From contig NC_134527.1 in the NCBI RefSeq assembly GCF_027942865.1, forward strand, positions 2,457,976 to 2,521,975: 64,000 bases of DNA, read 5' to 3'. Shown here piece after piece: positions 45,089 through 56,285 of this stretch. The position numbers and the translations under genes were made by a program. The notes beneath the pieces are model-generated. The model was given only the letters and a program-made list of their open reading frames with translations. It was not told where the DNA came from and ran no database searches. Each line of letters starts with the position of its first letter. Positions within the stretch are counted from its first letter, which is position 1. This stretch comes from Odontesthes bonariensis. Its lineage: Eukaryota; Chordata; Actinopteri; Atheriniformes; Atherinopsidae.

Positions 45089-45272
45089 CTCGACTTGCTT
45101 TTTTAAAGAATGAAATAAATGAAGTGTTGCCTGTGTTTAGAGGTGAATGAATGTCTCCACCCAGAAGGTGGATCTAACGCCCTGTTTATATCACTGAGTT
45201 TCACTTTGACTCTCAGGGCAGATCCAAAGACTGATCAAACTCACCTGCTGTCTGTTCCTAAAGAAGCTTTAC
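45089..45272. promoter_or_regulatory. Shared divergent promoter with ISRE-like site, copy 1
   Basis: 184 bp separate the two start codons. At 45,197-45,210 lies AGTTTCACTTTGAC; its complement ends CAAAGTGAAACT, one base from the interferon-stimulated response element GAAAnnGAAACT. A TATA-like gtttatatca precedes it. The same site is kept in copy 2. Confidence 0.6.
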
Positions 45273-46652
45273 ATGATGAGTCGTCTAACACGTAAGTCAT
45301 TTGAACTCTTTTATTTTCAAATCGACATCTGTAAAATGTTTTGATCTATTAGATTAAACCCTGAAATATCAGTTGTAAAATGTTTCCCACACAAATTTGC
45401 TCATAGTATTGAGTTAATTCGGGGGTTCTGTACCTTGGGTTTCTTTTTGTTAACATAACACATGATCAATTAGAAGCTAAACTCTGAATTCATAGTTTGT
45501 TATGGAGCAAACTAGTTCTTTAAATGTCTGCTCAGTTTAGATTGTGACACTGCAGGTTTTTAATCTTTTTAATAGCATAAGAGTCTTATGTAATATAACC
45601 GGTTGAGACAACATTCTTAAAGCATAAGCCGTGTTCGTTGTGCAGATACATAACAGTCGAGCCAGTCTGAACTTGCATTAAACAGAAGAATCAACAATTC
45701 CTAATATGCCTCTGATTTGGCATGCATGAATTTACGAGGAGAAGTCTTTATGTTTGAAAGAGGCTAAAGAATCACAGCAATCCATTTGGCCCTCTTCACC
45801 TTTTGGAAGTTTGTAAAAACAAAACTGGGACTTCTTGCACAATCTGTTGGTTCAGTCGATTGCACAGCAGCCATATATTTCTGTGTCCGCTGTCATTAAA
45901 CCTGCCGTCTTTTTGCAACACAGTGGGCATAAATCATGTCTCATTCCGTCTGTAAGTGGGACCATTGCACTGGCTGGTCTACATTTTGTTTAACGTCAAA
46001 GCAACAACCATATTATTTCTAAATTATTGCTATAAACTATGTAAAAAACTGTATGCTTCTGTTTTTTTTTAAAGAAACAATGAAAAACGGTGACAGTAAG
46101 TACATCATCACTCTGTTTGGAAAGAAAGCTGAGTTCAAGGACCTCGTCGGGAGAATGATCCTCAAGGAGGATCCCCTTCACCACCCTGTGAACACCTTTG
46201 TCAAAACAACAGATGACATTTCTCTGGGAGCCAATAAGACATTCAAAGTTGTCTGCACTGGTGATATCTTTGAGGAACATTGTTTGCACCCGGACCAGCA
46301 GATCATTGACTGCATGGCACTGTCTCATCCTGGCCCTCATCTGTTCATACTGGCAATACATGCAGAGCACAATGAAGAGGGTACAGTTGTAGATCAAATA
46401 GATAAACTTAGAGGTCACTTTGGAGAAAGATTCACATCAAACTTGGTTGTACTGTTACCCAGCATTGAGGTCTTCCAAGCTCTCAGTCATCTGGGAAAAC
46501 AATCCAACATCCAGTTTGCTACTGCCAATGAATATCTGAGCTCTACATGTGAACAATGGTGTTCGGATCGTGAGCCGTTCCTCTACGAGTTTACCAATTA
46601 CAGCGGAGATGTGGTCAAAAGGAGAATGAGAAGCTTTAACAAGCAAAGGTAA
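45273..46652 (+). CDS. AIG1-like pseudo-GTPase, copy 1
   Basis: Exon 1 (45,273-45,291) encodes MMSRLT and ends in phase 1 at ACAC-GTAAGT. Exon 2 starts at 46,075 after a pyrimidine run and AAAG, and joins in frame as QTMKNGDSKYIITLFGKK. The total is 198 aa to the TAA at 46,650-46,652. The fold of an AIG1 domain is recognisable by alignment with the neighbour (YIITLFGKKAEFKDLVGRMI for the P-loop strand, FKVVCTGDIFEE for the G3 strand, HPGPHLFILAIHAEH for the hallmark region). However, GxxGxGKS, DTPG and the TRGD-type G4 are all gone, so it should not bind GTP in the usual way. It may act as a partner or regulator of the adjacent GIMAP. A donor-like AAAG-GTAAAC overlaps the stop, so a further 3' exon is possible. 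Both duplicate copies keep the frame open. Confidence 0.75.
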
Positions 46653-47157
46653 ACATGTTTATTTCCAAAAAAGCTTTTATTACACACATACATACAGCAG
46701 AAGTCCCACCTTATTTGAGTTCTGTCATCATGCTCTAATTCTGTGACATCAGCATGTTATTTGCTTGGCGTAGAATATGACCCAAGGAGCCTGGATGCTA
46801 GATTAGCAGAGATGGTAGGTTGCAGTAACTCCTGATGAGATGTAGATGAGGAGGCGGGTTGTCTGCCGTCATTCTCTGGTGTTGGGGCTTCTTTTCCTTC
46901 TATGTTTCTCTTCTGTTTTGTCATCCTCCTACCAGACTGAGCACAATTGCTAAATTACTGCTATTGCTAAATATTCCCTGAAAAGTTTACCTCCTTGGGA
47001 GATCTATTCATTCATGTTCTTCAACAGGACAGTGTCAGCAATATATTTCACTGTTGTGGCTTTTTCTATTCTGTTTTTGGAATTATGAACTTTTATTATG
47101 AAGTAATATTTTACATAAACTCATATGATATGATAAGTGGCAAATATATATATATAT
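46653..47157. other. 3' flank of the pair, duplicated at 63,062-63,596
   Basis: Near-identical to copy 2 up to the ATATAT run, apart from a short insertion at 63,409-63,438 in copy 2. No further AIG1 exon is visible. Confidence 0.6.
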
Positions 47158-47440
47158 ATCCATCAATTTTCTATACCCGCTCAATCTGTCGGTCGGGTCG
47201 CGGGAAGGCCTGGAGCCTATCCAAGCAGTCATTGGGCGAGAGGCGGGGAACACCCTGGACAGGTCGCCAGTCAATCACAGAGATAAATGAGACCAAAACA
47301 TCACACATGCTCACAATCACTCCTAGGGACAATTTTAGAGTCACCAATTAACCTAACATGCATGTTTTTGGACAGTGAGAGGAAGCCAGAGTACCCAGAG
47401 AGAACCTGCGCATACTCATACCACCACACCACCTTGCAGC
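47158..47440 (+). repeat. L2-like fish interspersed repeat, long copy
   Basis: Contains ccatcaattttctatacccg, cattgggcgagaggcgggga, cactcctagggacaatttta and aacctaacatgcatgttttt in order. The longest copy of this family in the window. Confidence 0.75.
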
Positions 47441-47442
47441 CC

Positions 47443-47443
<1 letters not shown>

Positions 47444-47512
<69 letters not shown>
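47444..47512. repeat. (TCTA)n microsatellite
   Basis: About 17 uninterrupted tatc/tcta units. Confidence 0.97.
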
Positions 47513-47513
<1 letters not shown>

Positions 47514-47589
47514 CACACCACATTTTTTTTTGTACCTATGTATATGTGTGTGTATTTGTCCCAAAATAAGTACATTATGTATTTCAGCT

Positions 47590-49150
47590 AATTATGGGTG
47601 CCAATGCCAAAGCCATTAGACACACATATTACTCTTGTGTATAGTTGTGAGAATGCATTAAGCATTCTCACTATTAAGTTCCTGTTTCCCTTTATTATTA
47701 TTATTCCGTATTATTCTTCCGCCGATTTTTGTCCTTCAACTACTTCAGCATACGTTAAGCTATTTCAACAATTTTGGTATCAAAATGTTCAGCTCTTTCA
47801 GCACATTACTGCTATTGTCTCTGGTATTTTAAACTTTTAAACTTTTTAAGATATTAAGCTTTTTGTTCAACTTTTTTCCCCATTAAAAGTAATGGCAAAT
47901 CTTCAAATCCTTTCAAATCCTTCAAATCCTTCAAATCTTAACTAGTTCAGCATACTTTCAGCTAGAGACACCATTCCAATTTTAAAATGTTCATAAGACA
48001 TTCAGCTATTACCAATTGTTTAATCTTTTAAAAATATTCGGCCAATTTTGAAATATGACAGTTTCAAAAATATGAAAATTAAGTTCTTCAAATCCTTATC
48101 TTCAAATCCTTTCAAATCCTTCAAATCCTTTCAAATCGTAACTAGTTCAGCATACTTTCAGCTAGAGACACCATTCAAATTTTAAAATGTTCATAAGACA
48201 TTCAGCTATTACAAAATGTTTCATCTTTTAAAAATATTCGGCCAATTTTGAAATATGACAGTTTAAAAAATATGAAAATTAAGTTCCTTCTTGGATTTTA
48301 GAGTGAGACATTCAGCAGTGCTGATAAGTTTCAACTTTTCAAACAAATTACTATAACTTTTATACAGTTTAACTGAGAGAAACAAATTATACCTTATAAT
48401 GTAGGAAAACTTGTCCTCTTTCAGCCAATGTAACTCCTAAAGAGCTCACATGGACAGATTTTGAACTATGAGCCTTTAAGCTTGAACCAAATCTCAAATT
48501 GTGACGAAATCTGCCATTTTTGAGTCCTCAAAACCAGCTTCAAGTGTTTTCAAACTGCTTCGATTTAAATATAGTTGACTCCACAGATGTAAAACTACTT
48601 TGCTAAGTTCCTCTAAGCCTTCTGCTTCTAACGGTGTTAAAATTATTTTTCTAACTGGTCAACTTTTGTCACAGAACGTGTTCGAAGACAGTCTGCGCCT
48701 CAGATTTGTCCCGCGGCTGCAGCAGCTTTGCTCTGTGTCTGTCTGTGTAGTCTTTAAATAGGTCATATGCACTTTCAATTTAAAAGAAAGGAATGTCCTA
48801 ATGGTAATACTAACGCCCTTTCATGCGGGTGGCCCGGGTTCAATCCCTAGACTATCAGATTAAGTTTTAAATTTTTTTTTTTTTTTACAACTATTTAAGC
48901 ATACTTTCAGCCATTTCAACTGTTTCTAGATTAAGTTTATCTTCAAATCCTTTCAAATCCTTCAAATCCTTTCAAATCCTTCAAATCCTTTCAAATCTTA
49001 ACAACTTCAGCATACTTTCAGCTAGAGACACCATTCAAATTTTAAAATGTTCAAATCTTTTAGCTTCTTAAGATTTTTTAGCAAGGTAATTCAGCTCTTG
49101 CATTCTCACGGCTGTTTCGCAGGAACAGCTCTTTCTAGTTAATATTATTT
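47590..49150. repeat. Unclassified interspersed repeat with internal duplications
   Basis: Left end gggtgccaatgccaaagcca and gagaatgcattaagcattctc (palindrome); right end cttgcattctcacggctgtt. The roughly 170-bp block cagcatactttcagctagag ... ggccaattttgaaatatgac occurs at about 47,948 and 48,148, and its first 80 bp again at about 49,010. Each copy is preceded by runs of tttcaaatccttcaaatcc. A small tRNA-like B-box (gggttcaatccc) near 48,837 may mark a SINE fragment. Continues in truncated form at 63,650-64,000. Confidence 0.6.
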
Positions 49151-50061
49151 TCTTGTTTCCGTCATAAATTTTGACGGCCTACTAGTCATCGATGGTCTGA
49201 CCGACATAAAAAACACACCACTGCGTGCGTAACGACCTCGGTCGGTGTGCTATTACGTTTGGCTCTCATTTGTCGAAAGGAATTCCGGCAAAATTGGGGA
49301 TGGGAAAATGCATTGAAAATTCAAAAATAGTGCATTTAGGCCTATTTTAGAGGCCTTATAACTCAGCCATACAGCATCACACAGACCTCATTCAAACTTT
49401 ATATGTGACAGGAGACTCTCAGCTTTAACTGAACTAAAGGGTTTGTTGATATATTATACAGCTTTGACACAACGGCAGTTTACGTTTTAGGAAGACTACT
49501 CGACCGAGGTGTCTCTCCCACTCTGTTTCTCACTCTAAATTCTATACTGCACCAATTCCTCAAACAAATGTCTCTCATGTCCGAAATATCTGCCCGATCT
49601 GGAGAAATATTACTTCAAAATGTCGGTATTTTTGTCCTCCTTCACACAAAGTCACACTCATTGAGCTCTGCCACACAGACTTCTCACAAATTGCCTCTGA
49701 GCGCAGAGAGTCGCCCCTCCAGCTGACATTCCGCCCATTATAAACGCCTAAAATCATAAAATTCATGTGAAAAATTATTTTAAAACTGCCATAAAAAATG
49801 AGCCGCACATAGTAGCCTTATGAAAATTCCACCACTGGCTTCTGCCATCTCTTGGGGTGCTGATGGTTCAAGAATTATTCGGATACTTTTACTTGTCGAA
49901 CAGTTTGTTCGTTTGTTCCAGGCCTACAAATCACTATTAAAACACCAGGCAAAAAGAAGAGATACAGAAGCGTCAGTTGGAACTGACGAGCCGCAGCTGT
50001 GTCTCCTAGCAACGAGCTTATCAGCCTGCTCTGGTCTGAGACTGCTTATGAGGGCAGAGCC

Positions 50062-50642
50062 AAGATGGAGTAGCTTAGAAATCTAGACGCCCCTAACGAC
50101 CGCAAATTGAATTTGCTCCCGGGCTAGTCTAGTCACTTGTGGTCGTTTTGCGAGGCTGCAAATCGAAACTTAATCGGGCCAATCAAATCGTGAGAAGCGG
50201 GGTCGGAGGCCGGGCTACCTAGTAACGACAGAGGTGCTACGTTTCAGTGTGTCGTTCCAGAGAGAGGTAAACAATGGCTGCGCCCAGCGAACAGTCTTGC
50301 GAGTTGGCTTTGGCAGCGACTCTAGAAAATTTAAATATACATTTTTCTTTGCGAGACGAACAGATAACTGCACTTAAGTTTTTCTTGAAAAAAAAGGACG
50401 TTTTCGGAGTTTTGCCCACCGGGTACAGTAAAAGTTTTAATTACCAGCTTGCGCCGTTGGTCTGTCGCGCTGACTACGTAATCCTTCTTCATCGCTCTGA
50501 TTGGTTGTTGCGCCATCCTGTTGCGTGGCGTTGAGTGCAGAGGCAACTTGACAGACAACCCGCCCACACTGCTATCCAGCGTCACTAGACCCCTGTACAG
50601 CTTTTTGCTGTACGGGTCTGGCTTGCTAGGCTAAAGGTGGAG
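50062..50642 (+). mobile_element. Helicase-fragment transposon, copy 1, 9-bp target duplication
   Basis: AAGATGGAG at 50,062-50,070 and AAGGTGGAG at 50,634-50,642 (8 of 9 identical) flank 563 bp that begin TAGCTTAGAAATCTAGACGC and, on the opposite strand, TAGCCTAGCAAGCCAGACCC. The host repeat is continuous without it, which confirms the insertion. The element carries the first part of a RecQ-like helicase gene and, near the right end, a small hairpin (gtacagctttttgctgtac). Transposons with 9-bp duplications include Mutator-like and Merlin families; I cannot assign this one. Confidence 0.85.
50274..50534 (+). pseudogene. RecQ-like helicase N-terminal fragment carried by the transposon
   Basis: The 86-aa frame starts MAAPSEQSCELALAATLENL and continues FSLRDEQITALKFFLKKKDV then FGVLPTGYSKSFNYQLAPLV. 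This is helicase motif 0 (the Q-containing RDEQ region) and motif I (Walker A, normally PTGxGKS) of RecQ-type superfamily 2 helicases. Here the second Gly of the P-loop is Ser (TGYSKS). After APLVCRADYV the similarity ends and the frame runs into the element's right end. No DEAD/DEAH box or later motif is present, so it cannot be an active helicase. Confidence 0.75.
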
Positions 50643-51260
50643 GCATTTTGAAAACACCCACAATACAATGGGAAAATGCATTGAAAAGCGCTTAACAAGG
50701 GCTATAGCTATAGATTCACTACTATACTATACTGTACTATAGACTGCAAGTATAGGCATCACAGCTTTGTCTAAATGTTGTGGGATTCTTATTGCAATGC
50801 GGCCATAATTTCCTGAATTCTTGATCATTTCTTCCAACATCTTTCCTTAACCTCATGACGTTTTCCAACAAGGTTAAGGAGAAGCCAATGAGATATTCTT
50901 TTTGATCGTAGCCAGTGTTTCAGTAAGTTCCTGAAATATCTTCTACCATTCTTCTTACATTTATTTTACTGGTTCACAGAGTACATACCTCCTGGCCTAT
51001 GTGTTTAAAAATAAAATGCACTGATGCCAGCCTATAAAATAGTATGACAACTTTTCATGCTGTGTATCCACCCAACCAGTACTATAACATTAGCTGATTA
51101 AAAGTTCAAGTTTGTTGTCCAGTAAAGAACAATAAAAAACTATCCAGCTCATGTATATTTAAACTATTCACAAAGTATGATTAAATATAGGAGATGGGAA
51201 GATGGGACTTCGGCTTTCAATAACTTTGATTAACAGATTGACTCTATTGTTCTTTTACAG

Positions 51261-53289
51261 TTCTTTGAATGACAATTATCGGAGAAATGAACCTCCTCCA
51301 TATCATGATACAAGAATAGGTAAGTTTTTATTATCATTGATTCTTAAAAATGCTGCAGACTTTGATAAACCTTTGATCTCATGTCACAACAACGTATCAT
51401 AACAATGATGATGATGATAATCAGGGGGGAATCAAGGGGTCAAAGGGTCAAAAAGGTCGACAGTTTGTCACCCAATACTTCAGAAAGCAAGGTGGGTTTG
51501 TTAGTGGTTCATGTGGTGGAAAGTTATGGAATATTAACTTTGTCTTTGGTCTATAAGCTAGCTCACTTTTCTCCCCATGTTGGCTCATATTTCTGAAGAA
51601 AACTCTGGATTTTTACATTTCACTTTTGTTTTAGTTAAATAATTAATGCAATCAAACGTTTAGCAAGCAGTTCCTATTCAATCAGTTGACCTCCCCTCTG
51701 TCAAAATGATGCCTTGTTCCGAATAGATACGCCAGCAGCTGTCAGTCAGCCCCCAGCTCCACCTGCCCCTGAAACTGCCCCACTGCCCCCACATGAGGAA
51801 GGAGGTGAGCAGCTGTGTGTTGAATTAATAATAATGATAAACTTTATAATATTCTACTGAGCCAACTTAGCTAAACATCTGCTGTTGATGTTATTCTTTT
51901 GCTTGTTTTATCATTTTATAGATGATGATGTTGACATGATGAGAAATCATGATGGGTAATCGGCCATTTTGTTTTTTGGTTCTCCACAGATGATAATTGC
52001 TATTATTTCCATGGAAGAGTTTATTTTATATTTAAGTTTTGTATTTTTCAGGTAGCCTGATTTAGAGTTTACAATTAAAGTATCATTGTTGCAGCAAATG
52101 AATGAATCTAAATGAATTCCATTGTATTCAGAGTGCTCAGTGCTTACCGACCTGTCAACTGTCATGTTTTTCTTTTTTTTCACTAATATGGGAATGATAG
52201 TCAAAAATACCATCAAAATGCAGTTTTATGTAAAATAGCATCACAAATTTTCCGCTGATGATGATGATAATAATAATAATAATAATAATCATAATAATAA
52301 TAATACCCAGAAACTGATGCACTTAATTAGTTGAATGAGTTGGGGGAAGATTTAATGATGAACACCTTTTCACAGATGCCAAGCATACCAGTCCAGCCTC
52401 TCCTCAACAAAGTGTTGCTGCACCTGCAAACACAGCGCCTGATAATCATATTGGTATGTTTCTGGAAATCAATAAAACAAGTCATATTTAAATAAAAGAA
52501 TTGATTAGTGCCAATGCAATTTTCCACATTTGTATTTTATAACACTCTTTTATTAGAAATCAGAGGCAAAACATTGTTGCTAACATCAGCTTGCTAAAAA
52601 CATTGAAATACTTTATTTGCCGTCTGTATCCTGCAGGGAACAGCGCCAGCGTAGCACCAGATAACATATTTAACATCATCCTGCTGGGACAAACTGGGAC
52701 TGGAAAGAGTGCATCTGGAAACACCATCCTGGCTGCTGGAAACTCCAAGAGTTCAAAAAAGTCTTTTAAATCTGAAGCTAATTCTGTACCAGTGACCAAA
52801 CAATGTGAGGTCATAAAAGCAAAGAAACTACATGGAGTACAGGTTATGGTGGTTGACACTCCAGACTTCTTTAATGAACTTACTGACAATCCCCAGAGAC
52901 ATATAGAGGAGTGTAAAAGCTATTTTGTGTCAGGTCGATATGCCGTTTTGCTCGTGATACAGGTGGGTCGGTTCACAGATGGTGAGCGAGGAATATTAGA
53001 AAAGTTGGAGAAAAAGCTAGACTGCAAGATCAGGGATCAAACAACTGTTCTGCTGACACATGCAGAAGACTTAGAAGGTTGTCCAAAGGCTTTTATCGAC
53101 AGTGACGTTCACCTGAAGCGCACTGTTGACATGTGCGGCAATCGCTTCCATCTGTTCAAGAACAAATCCAAAGAGCCTCAACAAGTTAAAGAGCTCATTG
53201 AGAAAATTCCTTTCTTTGCACAGATTAACCGTGATGATCCCAAAGGTGAGTCCAAAAACAAAAGGGCTCCAGAATGCTGTTTGTGCTAA
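51261..53289 (+). CDS. GIMAP-type AIG1 GTPase with a proline-rich N-terminal extension
   Basis: Partial model, 5' exon(s) not found. Exons: 51,261-51,319 (NDNYRRNEPPPYHDTRI), 51,727-51,804, 52,376-52,453, and the AIG1 exon 52,637-53,289. All donors are phase 1, so the joins (Gly/Asp codons) stay in frame. A further candidate exon, 51,922-51,955 (DDDVDMMRNHD), ends out of phase and may be dead. Exon 1 holds a PPPY motif, the class bound by Nedd4-type WW domains; exons 2 and 3 are both 78 nt and rich in Pro, Ala and Ser. The GTPase exon has GQTGTGKS (P-loop), VVDTPDFF (G3, Gly replaced by Asp), the hallmark IQVGRFTDGERGILEKLEKK and THAED (G4). It ends ECCLC, a possible lipid anchor; alternatively a donor (AAAG-GTGAGT at 53,246) leads to an unseen exon. 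It differs strongly from the flanking pair, so it is an older paralogue. Confidence 0.75.
52262..52312. repeat. (AAT)n/(GAT)n microsatellite
   Basis: gatgatgatgataataataa and further aat repeats inside an intron of the GIMAP gene. Confidence 0.9.
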
Positions 53290-54959
53290 CCTTCCTGCAC
53301 TGGAACACAGTGCGAGTCAAAGGTTTGGGTATATCTGCTCATTCAAGGGGTCGTCCTCACTTTAGTTTTGATTAGTTTTGTTTGTTTTGGGGTTTTTGTA
53401 CATTGTAGAAAAAATGTCTTAAAATTAAATATACAGTACAGAATAAGAATAAGAAAATTCATCAAATGAATATAGAAAAAAAATTTAAAAAGCAGATTTT
53501 AGTCATTTTTTGATCACCTGCTTTGATACTAGCATGCTATTAATTTTCTCAACCAGCTGGAGAGACTATTTTCATTCATTCTGCACTCAAACCCACCCAA
53601 AACTACCCAATTTATCAGGATGAGCAATTCACCTGGTACCACACTGCTGTGTTTTGTGTCCTGCTCAGCCCTAAAGCAGCTTTCTCTGAGCTCTCTCGAG
53701 CAGTAAAATCCAATCTGATGATTATTCTTGACTTGAGTCTCATCTTTATTTTTTCTTTTTACATTAATTTGTAATGACGATTGTTTTGGGTTGTTGTTTT
53801 TTTCAGTTTATTCATGATGGTGAAAGTTTGTTATCTTGTTGTTGGTCTGTGATGTCATACCATCACAGAAAAACCAAATGTTTGAACTGTGGTATCCCAG
53901 TCCCAGTGAATGTGTATAACAACAAGGGTTAGTGTGTTTCAAAAAGAGTAAGAACATAGTTTTAAGGGTCTCAGACTTTTGTCGTGTTGCTTTGAAGTGA
54001 TGACTCAGCTGAGTATTTTATTACAGAAATAATTAGGGTTTCATAGGTTTGTACCATATTATCTATGCACAATGATGCTCTCAGTGGTGTAAAATGTGTT
54101 TTTCCTTTTCTTCACACATATTAGTTATTTTATAGTTTAAATCATTCAGTTTTGTTTGGTTAGAAAAAACAGATTAAGTTTACAAAAGAGTAGAAACATG
54201 AAATGATATTAAAGTGCTGTTTGTATTGTTATATCTTCCTGTTTAACTGTGGACTGTAAGATGTGATCTTACATTATTTGCTGATATAATTAATATGTAT
54301 TGACTTGTTTTTTTAACTTTTTTCCTTATATATGAACATCGTTTACCAGAGAAAACCCAAAAATATAATGTATAATGTCATTTAGCTAAGTAAGAATGAG
54401 ATTTTTATCTTTAATATTGTTACTTTTCTTTTATGTTTTAAGACATTAATTCATTCAAAATATTCATGTTGCTTAATTCAGTACAATAAATGATAAATTA
54501 TACAAAATACTTCACTTTGTATTTTGTCATTCAACATTAATAAGCCAGAGAAACTCCCTGAGATGGCTGACTGGCAAACTAACACTGTATTTACACAGCA
54601 AGTGTCCAAAAGCATAAAATGAAGGAGGATCAAAGACATTAAAGCCTTTGAATCAGACAGTTTTTTACTTAAACATCCATGTTGCCCTGCATCACTGCAG
54701 CTGGTCCCTGACATTTCACCAGTCCATCGCAGCGCAACTGCATGGATGTTTCTGTAAAAGATATACTAACTTAGTTTAATTTGTTCTAAAACTCGAGGTT
54801 TCTTAAAACCCAGAGCAGCTAAGCTGAATGTTAAAAACTAACCCTGCAGGAGCAGCAGGATTATATCCACCTAAAGGAATAAACTCTCAAACCAGCTCTA
54901 ACCCTGCAGCTCTCTCTCTCTGAATTTACTTTGGATCTATTGCAGCTTTATGCTCCAAC
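53290..54959. other. Intergenic, no gene seen
   Basis: AT-rich. No AIG1 homology or splice-bounded frame is visible downstream of the GIMAP gene. Confidence 0.5.
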
Positions 54960-56285
54960 TATCATGGTAAAAATAGAGTTGCACAGACTGTTCCAAATGT
55001 CTCATCTGTGATGTGAACACTGGGCCACCATCACAATCTGAGTAAGAATCTGTTTAATCTACCAGAAATGTAGAAATACGAATAATGTTTGCTTAAGCAA
55101 TGTGGAAAAGAAAAGTCGTAGAAAATTATACCAGTTCAGAAACTAAGTTGCACAAAAAGCTAAATACCATCATGATAAATTTGTACAAATGGGCTTTATT
55201 TGGGCTGCAGTTATCTTTGTTAAACCTAAAGATAATAACTAAATAACTTTAGCTGAGAGAAAGGACCCGTTGAGGTTGACTGTTGGGGATTTTCTGGTGT
55301 GAATAAAAGCACAGCAGGCGCCCCATGTACAGAGGCTACAGTCCTCGCTGCAGCTGACCCCGGTTCGAGTCCCGCATTGGACGGCCCTTTGCTGCATGTT
55401 ATTCCCCCTCTCTCTGCCCCCTGCTTCCTGTCTCTCTTCACAGTCCTATATAATAAAGGCATAAAAAGCCCCCAAAAATAACAAAAAAATAATTAAAAAA
55501 AATAAATGACCTAAGGTAAAGCTTTGTTTGTGGTCACACTGTTGTGTTTTTCTCTTTATGTTATATCGAGGAATTCAGTGCCAATAACTGTTTTGTTCTC
55601 ATGTTTGTGTTCATGCATATTCTTATTTTTATTATTAATGTCTGTGTTATGGACATCGTATGATCTAATCAGTGAATGTGATGTTATTACATGCTTAAGA
55701 GAGAGAGTCCACCTTATTAGATATTGGTGAGACAAACATTCCAACGCCATGCAGGCCATGCAGCTCAAATATCACTAAGTATTGATTAGGCTAAACCCGG
55801 AACGCCCCCCCCCCCCCTCCCGGCTTCATGCTTAAAAGGAAGTCGTGACTCCCATTCACTCTCTTAACTTGACGTAACGCTTAACTCTTAGCTTACTTCT
55901 CAGCTTATCTCTTAACTTAACGTTTTTTTACTGACTCTGCACGGTTGTGACGGCTTCACAGCAAATTTCCTGTGGCTGGACAAGTGACACGCGCACGACG
56001 TGCTTATTGTGAATCCCCGAAGAGAAAGGGTGATTTTAAACTTTAAATAGTGTTCCTTTCAGAACTATAAAATGAAAGGTGGTGCCCCTTCTTTTTATTA
56101 ATATTCTGCATATTAATTCATTTTCACGTGTAGAAACGCTAAAGAAAAATAAATCTGAGAATTCATTGGAGCTATATGGAGAAGCTAAACTTAAAGTAAG
56201 ACTTCAAATGATGAGTTCAAACTAAGCGTAGGTCTTCGGGACTCTAAACTGTGGCCATTTAGTCAGATTTTGTGACCTTTTGTGG
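54960..56285. repeat. Segmental duplicate of 36,330-37,210, with insertions
   Basis: Matches the earlier block at both ends. The middle (about 55,272-56,150) holds a SINE, a C-run at 55,807-55,819 and AT-rich sequence absent from the other copy. Confidence 0.75.
55311..55485 (+). mobile_element. tRNA-derived SINE, 5'-truncated
   Basis: Same family as 11,731-11,930: gcaggcgccccatgtacaga, B-box ggttcgagtcc, ccctctctctgccccctgct and an A-rich tail. The A-box end is missing. Confidence 0.75.

Larger units (their letters stand above)
49151..50750 (-). repeat. Reverse-orientation copy of the 40.5-41.8-kb repeat, interrupted
   Basis: Runs as the complement of 40,640-41,700 up to gagggcagagcc at about 50,060, is interrupted by the 563-bp transposon, and resumes with gcattttgaaaacacccaca at 50,643. 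Confidence 0.7.

Noticed and set aside
46455-46646. Minus-strand frames opposite the AIG1-like exon (also 45,996-46,418 and 62,441-62,827)
   Set aside because: Antisense shadows; they lack any domain and overlap the coding exon exactly.
55807-55819. C-run as a G-quadruplex or regulatory tract
   Set aside because: A plain mononucleotide run; no pattern of separated G-tracts.
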